Below are positions 1 through 14,500 of a stretch of DNA of 64,000 nt, in pieces. A model generated the notes under the pieces. The model was not told where the DNA came from, searched no databases, and saw nothing but the letters and a program-made list of their open reading frames with translations. Positions within the stretch are counted from its first letter, which is position 1; each line of letters begins with the position of its first letter. The position numbers were made by a program, and so were the translations under genes. Source of the DNA: Diplosphaera chodatii (taxonomy: Eukaryota; Chlorophyta; Trebouxiophyceae; Prasiolales; Stichococcaceae); the NCBI GenBank assembly GCA_032358165.1, contig JAALGY010000008.1:1-64000 (forward strand), written 5' to 3'.

Positions 1-1170
1 CCTGAGCATTCAAGAGCGACAAAGGTAGCGTGAGGCTGCCAGATGACAGCCGTTGAAGAGCAGCAAACAGGTTCCACAACCTGACATGCCATGCAGTAGC
101 TAGTTGTGCTATGCTGACGTGCGGGCCAGCAGGGTACCCACAGTTGACGTGCAGATAGCAGCGACTACTGCTGGCTACACGACTGCTGATCTAGGCATCA
201 TCAATTCAGCAGCATGCACTGGGCCTACCGAATCAGGTGCTGAGAGCTGCTTCTGTCCACGCCCACACGCTGCCGGCCGCCCCGCCGTCGGCATGGTCTG
301 CAGCTGGCAGTAGCGTGCGCCACCGCCGCCGGCGGCTGCTGCGCTCCACACCTGAGCATTTGATTGACACCCCAAACCATGTCCTGAGGGTGCCAGATGC
401 ACGTCGTTCAAGACCAACAAGCAGTGTCCACAACCTATTATGGCAGTACCTATCATGGGCTGCAGGCACTGACATTGACAGGTCACACAGCCCGGCACAG
501 CGGCTGGTGGCTGCAGGACCGCGTATTTGAGTATCAGGCAGTCAAAGGCATGCTTTGAACCTACCGGATCACGTTCTGGAGGCTGCTGTTGCACACGCCC
601 ACACGCTGCTGACCGCCCCGCCGTTTGCGGGGCACGCACTCGGCGGTGTGGAGCGCCGACGCCACTGATGGCAGCTATGGATCACACCTGAGATGCCAGA
701 GCTTCAAATCATGCCCTGGGTTTGCTGGATGCACGACGTCCAAACATAGCAAGCAAGCTCCACAACCTGAGATGGCGTGCAGCAGCCTGCAGGCCATGAC
801 CCTGACACATGACATGCCCGGTGTAGTGGCTAGTGGCTGTAGCACCTCGGATCCGAGCATCAGGCAGTCAAACGTATGCAATGACCTCACCGAGTCAGGT
901 GTTGGAGGCTGCAGCCGCGCTGTACCACACCCTGAGAAGCTGTCCATCGTGCAGGTGCGTGCGTGGCGTGCAGCCGACGGTCCTGCAAGCCCACCGCTGC
1001 CGGTCGCTGCTTTCCCTGGCGCCTGAGCATTCGACAACCCCAGTCCATGTCCCGAGGATGCAATATGCACTTTGTGCAGCATCACTAGGCGACGTCCACA
1101 ACCTGCTGTGCCATACAGCCGCTACGCTGGCCTGCAGGCCTCATCAGCATTGACAGGCGGCGTGTGTGCT
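1..1170. repeat. Degenerate tandem repeat, unit about 335-350 bp, at least 3.4 copies
   Basis: The same ordered landmarks recur three to four times. A 'cctgagcatt'-like block occurs near 1, 351, 687 (altered) and 1021. A 'tccacaacct' block occurs near 72, 428, 752 and 1096. An 'atcaggcagtcaaa'-like block followed by 'cctaccgaatca' or similar occurs near 197, 531 and 869. Spacing is about 350, 336 and 334 bp. Copies differ by many substitutions and small indels, and none keeps a shared open reading frame, so this looks like an old non-coding satellite-type array. The array probably continues past the left edge. Confidence 0.8.
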
Positions 1171-2595
1171 GCATCAGCTAGGGCTGCTGCGGGCAGGTGG
1201 GCAGCAGCTGGCCCAGAAGGTGCACTTGGCGGGGGGCACGCCATCGCAGCCTGCCGCGGCATGCTGCCGGCAGCAGAATGATCTCCACCCCGCCGGCAGC
1301 ACGCTGGACCTATATATGCTACACCCCCCGCTCTGACAGGTCCTCGGCGCTCTGCCGCAGCTTCATCGATCGTGTATCCCCCGAGCTGTAGCACAACCTG
1401 CCTACAGTGCAGACACAGTGGAGGGCAATCATGCCAGGCCAGGCGTTGGTTTCGCTGGCTGGCACATGCCCATTGCGCCGTCATGGCATGATCACGGTTC
1501 CACAATAGTGAGTAGCCACGAGCAGCCCAATTGTCTCCATCAGCAGACAGACAGCGGTGACGTCGGGCACATCCCGCACCAGGCCACGAGCAACACATAG
1601 CAGCCTATGTCCCGAAGCAAGCCAGCCCATGCCACCGGCATGCTGATGGTGGCAGCCGGCTTTGGCGCGGGCGTAGCCGTGGGCATAGCAGACGGCGTCA
1701 TCAGTGGCGGGTGCCCACGCCGAGCCGCCAGCTTCATCTGGTGCCCTGTTCGGTCTGCGTTTGCAAAGACCAGCATCAGAGCAGCAGCACCTGAACGGGC
1801 GCCACTCAATGCGCGTGCCTTTGCTGGAATTCCAGACGCCTCTGTGCCGTGGCGATGCAGATGCGCAGCGGTGGAACCGGTCAGGCGATGCTGCGCGGTG
1901 CTTTGTGCGGACTGGAAAGCAGGCAAGACTGGACGTTCGTGTTTCGAATGTACAGCAGGCGCAGGCGCTCACCGGCTCGAGCAGCAGTGTTGTTTGGCAC
2001 GCACTCAAGGCTATGCATGTGTCAATGCAAGGTAGCAAGCCGCCTGAGATGTGCACGGCCTTTCCAGCCCTACATGAATTCAGCGAGCATATGCATATCG
2101 CATCATCCAAACTGCGAATCAAGCTGCTCTTCTGCCCTTCTGAGGCTGTGCACAAGCAAGTCGCAAGTGGTTGAATGTGTGCACGTGACCGCCGCACCAT
2201 TCGTCGGCGGTGATTCATCACCAGGTTGAAGGTGAAGGACTAGCGAAGCTGAACTGACCCTGTGCAGGTTTGGTGCCGTGTAGCCAAGCCGTGCTCTGTG
2301 CACCAAGGATGAAGATGAAGGCCCCCCTTTGCCATCCACTAGGTTCACAGCTACAAGTTCAGGCTGCCCCAAATTTCAAAGACATGTTCTACACAAGCAA
2401 ATCCTGACATGAACGGCGCGGTAGCTGTTGTTGCTGACAATGCTGAAGCACATGCAGGTAGGGGAATGGACATATCCCAGGTTCCACCTGTAGAGACACA
2501 GATGCTGAAGATTGTAAGACACAGAGACGTGCAGCGGCGGGGTGGTCTGCAGCGCACAGCCTGATGCTAGATCCATTCATGCTACGTTAGTGTCT
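1171..2595. other. Intergenic; no supported gene
   Basis: This lies between the tandem repeat and the 3' end of the PIEZO gene and must hold the PIEZO 3' UTR (read on the minus strand). Open frames of up to 246 codons exist here on either strand, but none resembles a known family and none shows a coherent exon series. I see no further repeats. Confidence 0.5.
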
Positions 2596-5500
2596 TCAGT
2601 CGTTCTTCTTCGTGAGCTCGAACATGATGTTGGGCTGGCGGTACACCGATATGAGGGCCCTGCAGCGTGTGAGGTAACAAGGGCGTCAGTGCTCAGCCCG
2701 CTATATACAGCAGCTGCAGCAGCAACTTCGTCAGCGGCGGCAGTTGTGCACATGCAACACACACCAGTAGAGCTCCTCTTCAAGCGCCAACTCGCCTTCC
2801 GCCCGCGCAATGTACACGTCCTGCAAAAAGAGGAGGGGGCAAGTGGTCTGACGGGTGCCGCTCTGCAAGCTGGGCAGTTCAGCGCCATCAGCAACACCGC
2901 ATCACCTGGCACAGCGCAATGAGGCGGGAGGTGTTGGGCAGGTCATCGTATGGGATGCGCATCCGCATGTTGGAGATCGACAGCCTGCAAGTGAGCAGGT
3001 GGAGGTTGGACACGAGTGCAGACAGCATGTCACACACCGTGAACAAGGCAAGTACGCTTTGCACAGAACGCACCTCAAGAAGCGGCCGAGAGCGTACACA
3101 AAGGAGATGTACCTGCAGCAGGCGCATGGCTACACCATCAGCAAAGGCGCCAACCTGTCAGCAGGGCACATCAAAGATGATATGAGGCAGGACTCACAGG
3201 CCGGTGATGCCAAAGGCGGAGACGGTCTGGCCAAGCAACCCGGATTGTACACGCTCCATGATGCCCACCACCCTGCACAGCTGACACACCAGCTGGGCGG
3301 CGGCACATGGCAGGCAGGCCTGTGCGGCAGCGCAGCAGGAGGCTGATGTCGCAGCGCAATCAAGTAGCAGGTGCACCTGGGGCCACGCGTCGCCTTTGGG
3401 CAGTCCTGCAGTCCCGCATCGGTGGCGTTGATGGGCTGGCCGTGCGCGTCCAGCACGCCACACGCCAGCCGCCACCAGGCGGTGCCCCGGCCGTCCCGGG
3501 ACCGCTGCAGTGTCGCGTCGCAGCCCACCCACTCTTGGCCCCAGCTGCCGGTCAACCCTGCAGCAAGCACTCGAAGTGACTGGTCATGACGCTGCACTGT
3601 GGATGGCTGCTTTACAGTGCTGAGAACAGGAGGCACAGGGTGATACCCACCATGGGCCAGGCTGGCGACGTCGGGCTGCACGACGCAGGCGTCGCCGGCA
3701 AAGCGCCAGAACAGGCCGTACAGGCCGCGGTGCCCCGGCGCGTCAGGCCGGCTGCCGTGCGGGTCGCTGGCGTTCAGCACCATCAGCGCCGCGCTGCTGC
3801 GGTTGCCCTGTTGATCGACAGATTGGTGGTCAGTCACATAGCTGCTGAGCAAGGTGGCACAGTATAGCCATCAGGTGCAAACACAGCAGCAGCACGTCAA
3901 CAGTCGAAGCCTCACATCCAGCACGTCCAGCAGCTGGGAGCGGCTGGCGCCCGCCAGGCGCACGGTCACGGCGCCGTTGCAGGCGGGGCCGCCGTGCGCG
4001 CTGGGCGGCGGCGCGGTGCGCTCCACGCGCCACCCCAGCCGCAGCTCCGCGTCCTGCGACGCCAGCAGCCGCCGCAGCGCCGCCTCCGCCGGCGGCGTCA
4101 CCGCCCACAGCTGGTCCGCATCCTGGTCAGCAGCATGTTGCAAGTGCAGCTGCAAAATCAAAATCGGTACAGAACGACTGGACCGCCACACAAACACACT
4201 GCTATGTCCTGAACTGCAGATGGCGGACGCAGGACAGGTAATGGCAATGACACCAGCGACTGGTGCTCACCTCCGCGACACACATCAGCCGGATCTGGTC
4301 TGGCGTGTACTGGCCGACCAGGTCGTCCGGCAGCGTGTCGTTGGGCAGGGCGCTGGCCAGCGCGCGCCGGCCGCCGCCCGCCCACAGCGGGAACGAGGCC
4401 GCACGACCCCGGTCGTCCGCGCCGCTGATGCTGGCGTTGACCGCAAACGTCTGGATGCCCGGCGTCTGGAACGTCGGGTTGCCTGCAGATTGATGCTCAA
4501 CTATCATGTCTGCATTGCCAAATCATCCTTGTCTTCACGACACACCATATTCAGGCCAGACCTGCAGACTTGAGAGCTCACCGGTCGAGAAGATCAGCAG
4601 CGGCACCCACAGCAGGACCAGGAGGCCCACAAAAAGGAAGGCGCCCTGCAGAGTCGACAGGTGGCAGGTCAAGCAGCTGCTAGTTGTTGCCCTGAACACG
4701 CCTCAAAACCAGTGCCAGCTTACTGAACTCACCTGCACCAGCTTCTGGTAGCGCGGGACGCGCTGCCCCAGGGAGCGCTGGTCGCGGCTCTTCTGGCTGA
4801 CCGTCACAAAGTACAGCGACATGTTGATGTCCTGCGAACGGCAGCAGTCTTTTAGTGTGGTTCGAAGCCATCATGGCAACGACGTGCTGGTCAGCTACTC
4901 TGTCATTTGGCCGCCCCACCTCAAGCTTGAGCCAGTCGTACAGCCGGAGAGTCGTGGCGGTTGCAGACCAGTCCAGAATCTCACGCAGCTCATACACGAA
5001 GGGCACCGCCGCAAAGATCTGCAGTGTGACGCAGCAGGCTTTGCACTCTGTGTAACATTCGTCTGCAGGGTAGGAAATGCTGTACAGTTCTCGCCATTGC
5101 GAGTTGCCATGCTGATTGTTACAAACCTGAAAGCCCAGCCAGCTGATCATGCCGGTGCTCCTCGTGAACACGAAAGAATGGCGGCCCCTGCCACCCCTGC
5201 AGATTTTCCCGTGGCACAATGTCACCCACACAGCTGAACCAAGACGAGGTTCGAGTGAGGACGACAGCAGCAAGTAGTACACCGGTGAAAATGTCAGCCG
5301 CTGCTCACTGGTAGGACGCGGGCGGCGGGTAGCCGGAGCGCAGCTGCAGCGCCGAAAACACAAACACGAGCGACTTGAGGGCGGCGAAGATGCGCAGGTG
5401 GCCGCGGGCGGCGCCAGACACCTCCAGGGGGCTCCAGAACAGGCTGAGGCAGTACCAGTACACCAGCGCTGCCTGCCCCGCCAGCAGCAGCGCCTGCGGC

Positions 5501-8500
5501 ATGCCGAGCGGAGAGGGCTCACACAACATATGATAGAGCACACAGCACAGCAAAGCACATGGTTCGTGGCACAGCACCATGCCAGCAGAGCGCGCAGTGG
5601 ATGGGCTCTAGACCAGGAAAGCGGATAGGCACATGTGGTCGAACGCATTTTGCGTTGGCTCATCGGTTCCTAAAACTGCAGGGCCAGCGCACCTTGCCCA
5701 GGTGGTGGCCCAGGGTGTAGAACACGCGGTCCAGCACCAGGCACAGGAACAGCAGGATGAGGCAGTACAGGTAGTCCGCCGGGATGACGCGCTGCTCCGT
5801 CAGGTCCGCCAGCGTGCTCGCGCTCGACAGCACCACCTGTTAACAACATGCGCAGATGTGGGTCATTTGCATGGTCCAGTACTGCACATGCAATGACACC
5901 ATGGCATCTGATGCCGCTCAGGAGCGCAACCCAGCGTGTCGGACAGCACGTTGCTCATCCTGCACCGCTACACAGGAGAACGTTCAAGGTTTCATAGCGT
6001 GATCACCTGGTAGAAGAGCGCTGCATACAAGAACGCCAGCAGGTCGGCCGCCACCGTCAGCATGTACCAGTCCTGCTCCATCTGGGCATGCGACTCGGCG
6101 CCTTCCACCTGTTAAATGCACAGGTTGCAGTAACGTGAAAATGGCGTAAAACCTCTTGTACAAGCTGCCATAACTTCTTGGATGAACTCTGTCCGTCAGC
6201 GACAACAAACCACCTGCAGCTCGACGGATATCTCGGGCGGCGGCTGCGGCACGCTGCCCTGCCGCTGAACCCGCATGGTAGAGCGCCGCCGCGGCCGTGG
6301 CGTGCCTGGCTGAGGCGCCTGCGACTGCGCAGCATCTGCCAACTCTGCTGGCGGCCTGATGGGTGCCTCGGGCTTCCGCCCACCACGCTCAGCCCCCTGC
6401 AGCAGCTGGCTGCTGGTGGGCAGCAGGCCGCCTGCCGGCGCTGATGGCTGAGCGTCCGATCTGGTGCCTGAAGCGGCTGGCTCGATCTCGGAGCTGTCCG
6501 CCTGCTGCTCCTGCCGCTGATCTTCACCAGTGCTGTCTGGATGTTGCTGATCATGCTCACCTGCTGGTGAGATACGCACCAGCATGAGCACGACGTCAGT
6601 AAATTACGGGAGGATACCCTGAGAAGTTGCACCTGCATGCGATCAGCTCAAGAGTGCTGCCTGTTTTACCTTCAGGGCTGTGGTCATGCCCAGACCGGCT
6701 GCCGCCCTGCTGCTGGTCGTGCTGGTACCGCAGCAGGGTCTCTGTCACATGCTGCGCTGGACGCAACGACCTGCAGAGGGCGCACACTCGCATCATCACC
6801 CCATCTACTGTTGCCTCGTTGGCAAATCAACTTCCAGACGCCAAAGCAACTGCAAGAGCATCAATGCGTAAACACGCACCTGAGCGGCCAGCCTGCGGTG
6901 CCAGAGTAGCCGCCGGTTGTGCTCAGAGTGGCGCGCACGGCCACCACCTCCAGCAGCGCCACGGCGCTGCCGTCCGGCCTGCTGTACACCCTGCTGACGA
7001 ATGCCGCCAGGGGGGCGACCGAGGCCAGGTCGACAAAGCGGCCGCCGCCCGGATGCTGCAGAATGGCAAAAAGATGTGCATCAGATGCTGGACGGAAACG
7101 CAGTGGTGTCGCAGACTACGATACATGTCGCTTGCATAGGTGTCGGCATCTACATATACTCCGCAGCATCGCAGCATCGACAGAAGCAGCACGCCTGGCG
7201 GGCGGTGCCGGGCATGTCGATCAGGCCCGCGCCCTCGCCGCTGGGCTCCCCCCGCTCGGCCAGCTCCAGCTGGCGTCGCTTCTGCAGCGTGCGGGCCGCC
7301 GCCACGTCCGCCGCCCTGTAGCCGTCCAGTATGGCGCCGACCTGCGCCTGCAGCGCGCGCTGCCCGTCGGCGCTCGTCCAGTCGCCATCTGCACCAGCAG
7401 GGAAGGCCTCAGGCGCCACACGGTATGATGCTACGACCAGACAGCGAACGGTGCATCCAGTGCCGCAGCGTGCAGCTGTCCAGCCAGTCGACAGAAAGCA
7501 CGCCTTTGCGCGGCGCAACCTCCAGCAGCACGAAGTACAGAGGGCGCTCTGAGGTGGTCGTCACGCGCGCGAAGAACTCGAATACAGCCAGCGCCCCGGA
7601 AGCCGTGGTGTCGATCGTGCGGTGCAGCCAGTTCGAGTGCCCCTGCGCAGAGGCAGGATGTCAAACCTCGGTGCTGACGTAGGTTATATATAGCGTGCAT
7701 CCATCTGCAGGAGGCTGTTGCGTCGAACCAGCAACCGGACAAGTGGTCACAGCACACCTGCCCAGTCTGCAGGGCGGCAGAGTCTGTCCTGCGGCCAGCG
7801 CCAGCATGGGCGCGCCCACGACTGCCTCCCGCATCTGCATCGCCACCCTGCTGCTTGTGCCCAGACTCCACGTCCACCTCGGCTGGTCTGTCCACCGCCG
7901 CTGCGCCAGCCTGCGGGTGTCAGCGCGAACAGCGTCGCCATGCTGTACACCCGAGCACGCCCCATTTGATCTCCTGCCTGCTTTGCAACGTCAACAAGGC
8001 AAGGCGGCATCACGAGACCCCGTGGATACACCGACAAACCCCTGGCTGCAGGGCACACACCTGGAGGTAGGCCAGCGAGTAGGTGTGCATGAGCGTGCCC
8101 AGGTACAGCAGGAACAGCGGCAGGCACCGCAGCGCTGCCTGGTGCAGCCCCACCTGCAGCGCAAACGAATCGGCAAACCCTTTTGCCGGCTGCAAAAACC
8201 AGGGCATCGAGCTGCAGAGGCACAGCACCGCTCGTTGCTCCAGCACAGCAGTTGACCAGACCTGCTCCATGCGGGTGCGCAGCAGCGGCGTGACCCAGGG
8301 GCAGTTGAGGCGGGTGGGGATCTGCCACACGTACTGCGCGATCAGCACCACCTCCGTGTACATCAGCACACCCTGCAGCAAGGAAGGCATCCTGTAAACC
8401 ATGTTGACAGCTACCGTCATCTAGAGGACTGTGCAACACCATCAGAGTACAGAGGTACGCAGCAGCAAAGGGCTTGCTGCAGCAATCTCGCAACTGAGGT

Positions 8501-11500
8501 GCTGCACCTGCCAGTACTGGCGTCTGGGCCTCTGGGACAGGAGCGCATACGCCAGCAGGCTGAGCGGGTACGCGAGCGCCAGCAGGCTGTAGTCCGCCAC
8601 GAACACCGCGAAGAACAGGGCGTACACCACGTGCGCCTGCCGCTCGCTGCCGCGCAGCGCGGCGCCCAGCTGCGACAGCCAGGTGCGGGGGCGGCGGCGC
8701 GCCTGCTGCTGCCGGCCGTCCTGCTGCCCTGGGGTGACCAGCGCCGCCGCGGCGTCCGCCACCTGCTCCACACCTGCACATGAATGCACACCAGGCCCAC
8801 CTGAGGGACGTGCTCCATGCCATGCTGAGCGGCGTGTGGCTGCCACAACAGCGAGACGAGTGCGCATGCCTTTGTCGAGGGCTGACGACGAGGGGAAGGT
8901 GCCGTGCAGCTTGGCCTCGCGCGCCACGAGGCTGCCATTGCCGTTCGTCATGCCGCTGTCCCGCAGGCTTTCCTCTGGCAGGTCGTCATCCACCTCTGCT
9001 CAAGAAGAAGCAGAACACCGTCGTGGCGCTGTCCAGTCAGCAGTCCATATGCCAAGCAGGACTTCAGCTTCGTTCAAGCCTGCCATAGGCGTGCACATCG
9101 CGCTCAGCTCACCGGGCGCAAAGTCCAGCAGCATGGGGTCCACATTGTACACCCCGCCCTTCCGCCGGGACACGCCCGCCTGCAAGACGTACGTGCTTGG
9201 CGATGCTGGAATCCGACCAGCTGCAGAATGCTCAAGATGCTGTTGTAGCGCAAACAGTCCTACATGTTAGGACTGCATCGCTTCAGTATGGCTGCTGGGG
9301 AACGCAGGGTGGGCACCTTCAGGCGGCGGACGCGCTGCGCCCTCATGCGACGCAGCCGCGACGCCGCCAGCGCCGCGGCCTCCTGAGACCTCTGCAGCTC
9401 CAGGGTGTGCTCCTGCTCTGCCGCCGCATCCGCTGCAGCCTCTGCTGCCACCACATCCATTGCCCTGCGCCGTGTGGGTCCCATGCTCTGCGCTTCAGCA
9501 GCAGGTGTGGCACTGCCGACAGCGCCTCAAAGCGCCAACAACCTACCGTCACCTCACAGTGAACAGGAATGTGAACAGGCACGCACTTGCGGTAGGAGGC
9601 GGACGCGAAGACGCGCGTCTGCACGCGAGCGATGGCCCACAGCAGCATGTCGGCCACGGCGCCGCGCGCCGACAGCGCCACCAGCCGCCCGGCGGCGCCC
9701 ACCATCTTGTAGAGCCCCGCCAGGTGGGGCAGGTTGCACAGGTGCGACTGCACGTGCAGCAGCACAAGTTTCTTTGCGTAACGTCTAGACCTGGATCACT
9801 GGCATAGTCTGGGGCAGCGTGATGCGACAACATCAGGCCTCAGCAGATGAGCAGGGCACTGACCGCTGCAGCATAGCAGCGCTGTTCCCGCAATGGCAGC
9901 CAGCAGCCGTCGGGGCCGCACCTTGTCGTCGGGGTGTATGAAGCGGCCAAACAGGCGCTCGAAGGGCGCCTGGTACGCCAGCGTGACGAACATGACCAGG
10001 AAGTTGTACACGGGCAGCCACTTGAACATCCTGCAGCCAAAGTACAAGCGGTTCGTTCTCGCTGCCACCACAGATCGGTTACAGAGATGATGTGGATGTG
10101 TGTCTCCAGTACACATGTTTGGCGGACTGCCCCCACCTGTTGCGCTGCACGCGCAGCTCGTCGCGGCGGCGGAAGAACAGCAGCGCCAGCGCCAGGTACC
10201 CTGCGTGGATCACATCGTTCTCCAGCGTGCACAGCGCCACCACCGCAATCAGCACCACATCCGTGTAGTGCCTGCAGCGGAATGCACACCCCCATTCGAG
10301 CACAGAGCATGGAATGATATGGCATGATCTGAAGAGCAACGGCAAAGAACACTGACTGCACTGGTGTCGTGGTCTGGCAGATGCTGACCTGTAGAACAGG
10401 TAGCGGCACCAGTCGACCCAGCGCCAGCGGGGCATGGCCTCGTACTCCAGGGGCGCCCAGAGCTGCGGGCCGCGGCCGTTGCCGGCGGCAGTGCCGCTGC
10501 CACCGCTGCCCTGCCGGCTGCCGCCTGGTGCTGCGGCAGCTGCATCGTCGTCTGTGTGGCCATCTAGCAGCGGCGCCCGCATGCCAGCATCTGATGGCGG
10601 CTGGTACATGCCTGGAAGCTCGACAAGAGGAAAGTCAGCAGGTCTGAAACCCGTTGGTCGCCACCCCGCGCAGCACATCAGCAGGCAAGGTGGTAGGTGC
10701 AAGGCCCAGGCCGCAGGCTCCTTACCAGGCAGCGCATCGTCAGTGACGGGGCCCTGCTGGACAGGGGGGTGCGTTGCCGACCAGTGCACCTGAGCAACAT
10801 CAGCCCCAAACTGGTAAATGGTAAGCGGCATAAGAGCATGGCGACTGATGGCGGAAGAGCACGGCGACTGAAGCCGGAAGACAAGTGGTTCAGTCACGAC
10901 AGCTGGAATTTGCCTGTTTTGACAGTCGGAATCAGGGAAGCGATAACCGCAAGCAGACATGTGGCAGCACCTGGATGACGGAGATGCCCCAGGCGAAGAA
11001 CAGCGCCCACAGAGCCGCGCGGTCCACCCTCTCCAGTCCAAGCCAGCTCTGCAGCATCACACAATTGCGCGCCTTGCAAAGCAGGCCGGGATGCTGCATC
11101 CTGGAACTGTCACGCAGGTGTTTGCTGGTGCACAGTCAGTGCGGTCAACCAGCATCTGCGTACCTTGAGTAACAGCGCTGTTGATGGTGCCTCTGGCGGC
11201 CTGCTGTGGTGGTGCGCTCTAGCAACGCCCGAGGCAACCGCTCCAAGGTGCTGCGCCTTGAACAGGTGGCGCAGCGAGCCCCAGTGCAGTCCGGGAGGCA
11301 GGCCGATAAGGACGCTGTACTGGTAGCAGCAGGCCGCCCAGCAGCGGCAGCACCACCTGCATACCGCAGACGTCACTCTGCAAACGGACTGCACGTGTCA
11401 CTTGCAACATACATATGCATTGCTGCAAGGAATGTGCAGCGCAAATGTGCTGAGTCAGGGCCACCAAACCTCACCATGGCCCAGGTGCGGCGGCGCGCCC

Positions 11501-14500
11501 CCTCGGGCAGCGCCATGCCGGCGCCGATGCACAGGAAGAAGACGAGCGACAGCGCGTTCAGGTACAGGAACGCCGACAGCAGCAGCGTCAGCATGCAGAT
11601 TTCCATGCCCCAGTCCTGTGAGCGTGTCGCAGGAGAGCAGACTTAGCCACACGGCCAGCGGCACAGTACTTGCACCCCTCTTCGCACACACGCAGGTTAC
11701 AAAGGCATCCCTTGTGACGCTCTCAGCATGGCAGCTGGATACTGTCACCAGCAGCACCGCACCTGCCACAGGCGCTCTGTCCAGTCCTGCATCGCGAAGC
11801 GGAACATGGACAGCTGGCGAGCCCAGCGCGCCAGCCACTGCTCTGCTTCGATGCCCCCGCTGTCTGCTGAGTGCGCATGCGCCATTGCACCGCTTTCCAG
11901 GCAGTCTGCAGGCCGCTCGTCGCCCTGAGCAGCATCTGTGCCGGCGCCACGCCCACCGCTGGTCGCCGCCTGTGCCGCAGCCCCGTCGCCGGGAGGCTGC
12001 TGAGCTGCAGGCGGCGGCCAGTCCACTGCTGTCAGGACCCGGTTCGCGCTGGTTTGCAAGCGCCCCGTCACATCCTGCAGACATCGGAACACAGCGCTTC
12101 GGTTGACAACCGCGATGCAGAGAGCTCAGGAACAGCGAGCTCATAGGCCTGTAGCCTAGGCACCGGTGGCCCCGCTGGCAGCTGCTTGGACAGTCAAGGC
12201 CATGCACCTGGAAGGCGAGGCGGAGGGTTGTGGCTGCCGGCGAGGCGCGCAGCCGGGCGATGAAGCCGCCCCAGGGCGCGGTGGCTGCGGCGCGGGCGCC
12301 CTCCTGAGCCGACGGCCAGAACAGCGGGATGGGCTCCCCGGGGCCGGCGGCATCCTTCAGCGCCTGCGGCATGCGCTGGAGCCACCTGCATTTGGCGCCG
12401 GATGCAGCGTTCACCAGGTGAGTTTTGTGAAAGCAGACCTGTCACAGACAGTCTGCAAGCAGATGGTGCCTGGGTATTGCTTTGCCTTGCCATTGCGGGG
12501 CAGTGGCCTGTCACATGTTGCGTTCACTGAAATCAAGGGAGCTGATGGAGCTGGCCTGAAGGAGCGGCGCTTGAGCGTGACGGCGAACAGCAGCAGGAAC
12601 TTCATGCGGAGCACGGACTCCAGGGCGGACGCGCGGCTCGGCACCACCCGCAGCCCGCCCCACACCAGCCACGCGACCACCTCCTTGCCCAGGAAGTGCC
12701 GCAGCCACGTCACCTGGATGTGAGGTACGCTGGGTGGAGCAGCAATCCAACATGATGACTGCTGTTGCCCTGAATGCACGCCAATCTGCAACAGCGGCAC
12801 CGCCTGGCCGGCATGCACATGGCTGCCCACACAAGAACCACGGTGACAGCTGGACATCTTTCCGTCAACTTCAAAGGCGCTGCGCACCTGAAACGCGTAC
12901 TGGCTCAGCAGCCAGGCCATGGTGAGCGCGTCGGTGGCGGCCAGGACGGTGCGGAACAGCGCGCGGCTGGCCTTGGAGCTGGAGCGCGGCCCGCCAAACA
13001 GGGGCGCCGCCGCCACGAGCCCAGCTGCAGCATTGCGCGGTCAAAGCTTTACTCGGCCAGCGGCGACCGCAGTCGCCATACCAGCAGCGACCGGGTTGCG
13101 AAAGAGGAGAAATCAAAGCCAACCACATCGCCAACTGTCTGGCCAACAGCATGCTGTGGTGCTGAACAGCCGTAAATGAATTTTGGTGATGACCCCACCC
13201 GCATACACCCAGCCGATGGCGCCGGGGCGCTGCGCGGCGGCCCACCAGGCGGCCAGCGCGACCAGCTTGCCGCCGTGCAGCACGATGGCGCGCTTGATGA
13301 AGGCGCCCAGGTGGCTCTGGCGCGCCAGCCGCCGTGCCTCGGCCGCTGACTCGTCCTCCCGCCCATGCGCCGCCTGATCCTGCGCCAATAGGCCCTCCAA
13401 AGATGAGAAAGTTGCGGTGCTGCAGGGCGACGATTGTCTCTGTGGCATCTTGTCTCCATTGATATGCTTAGTGGCTCGCATGCTGCAGACACCCAGGAAA
13501 GCATGCCATACCACGAGGCAGCCGACGACGAAGCAGAAGCGGTACAGGTGGAGCGCGCCCAGAAGCAGGGCCGCGCGCGCCAGCTGCAGCTGCAGCGGCG
13601 GCTGCGCCCGCACAACACCCAGCCCGACCACCTCCTGTGCAAACCCCAGCCTCACAATGAGGAACGAAAGCACAGCTCCAATGTGGAGCTATGCCGCCTT
13701 GCAAGGCAGACAGAGCCTCAGCTTTACCAAACTGAAAGATGGACGACAGCAATGCGAAGTGCAGTACCTGCAGGAACCTGGTCACGCTCTCCGACATGGG
13801 CAGCCAAGACGGCAGGGGCGTGGCGGCGGCCAGGTACTGCGCCAGCCCGTCGCAGAAGGCGAAGGCCGCCAGCACCGCCGCGATCACCCAGCGGCCAGAG
13901 CCGCTGCTGAGCATCACCAGCCGGTGGCCCCGAGCTGCGGGTCATATGCAGCAGGCTCATCAGTAGGGTCGACGGTCGCACATGTGGGTACCACCCGGTT
14001 TCAAACATACTGCACAAACAGCAGAAGAGTGACAGTATGCACCGTAGGATTCTGCAATCTTATTCAGCTAGCAGCAGGGGGCGCACGCATGCCCAGGCGC
14101 TGGTGGTGCAGCAGGCTGCGGGCGGCGGCGGGGGAGGGGCCCAGGTAGTGCCCCGCGGCGTCGCGCTCACAGAAGCGGCCCCGCAGCGGCCGCGCCACGA
14201 ACATCGCGGCCAGCAGCAGCAGGTAGCCCAGCCCGATGAGGCTGATGGGCGTGTCCCACAGCAGCAGGAAGTAGCCCTACATACATTCAGGGAGGCACCC
14301 TTCATGAAACCCATAGTCGCACGCACACAGCACGTGTGCTGGACCTGTACTGCAACGCCCAGGAAGGTTCATCATATGAGCAGCCGAGCCTGACTGGCAA
14401 CAACACCGCACCCATCGGCAGCCCAAGCGCAGTATATCGCACATCACATATGGCGACAACGACAAGACGCACCAGCAGCACAAGCACCAGCGAGCCAAAG

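Noticed and set aside
1481..2221. Minus-strand open frame of 246 codons
   Set aside because: Irregular Cys/Arg-rich composition, no family resemblance, no coherent exon structure; overlapping frames of similar quality exist on the plus strand.
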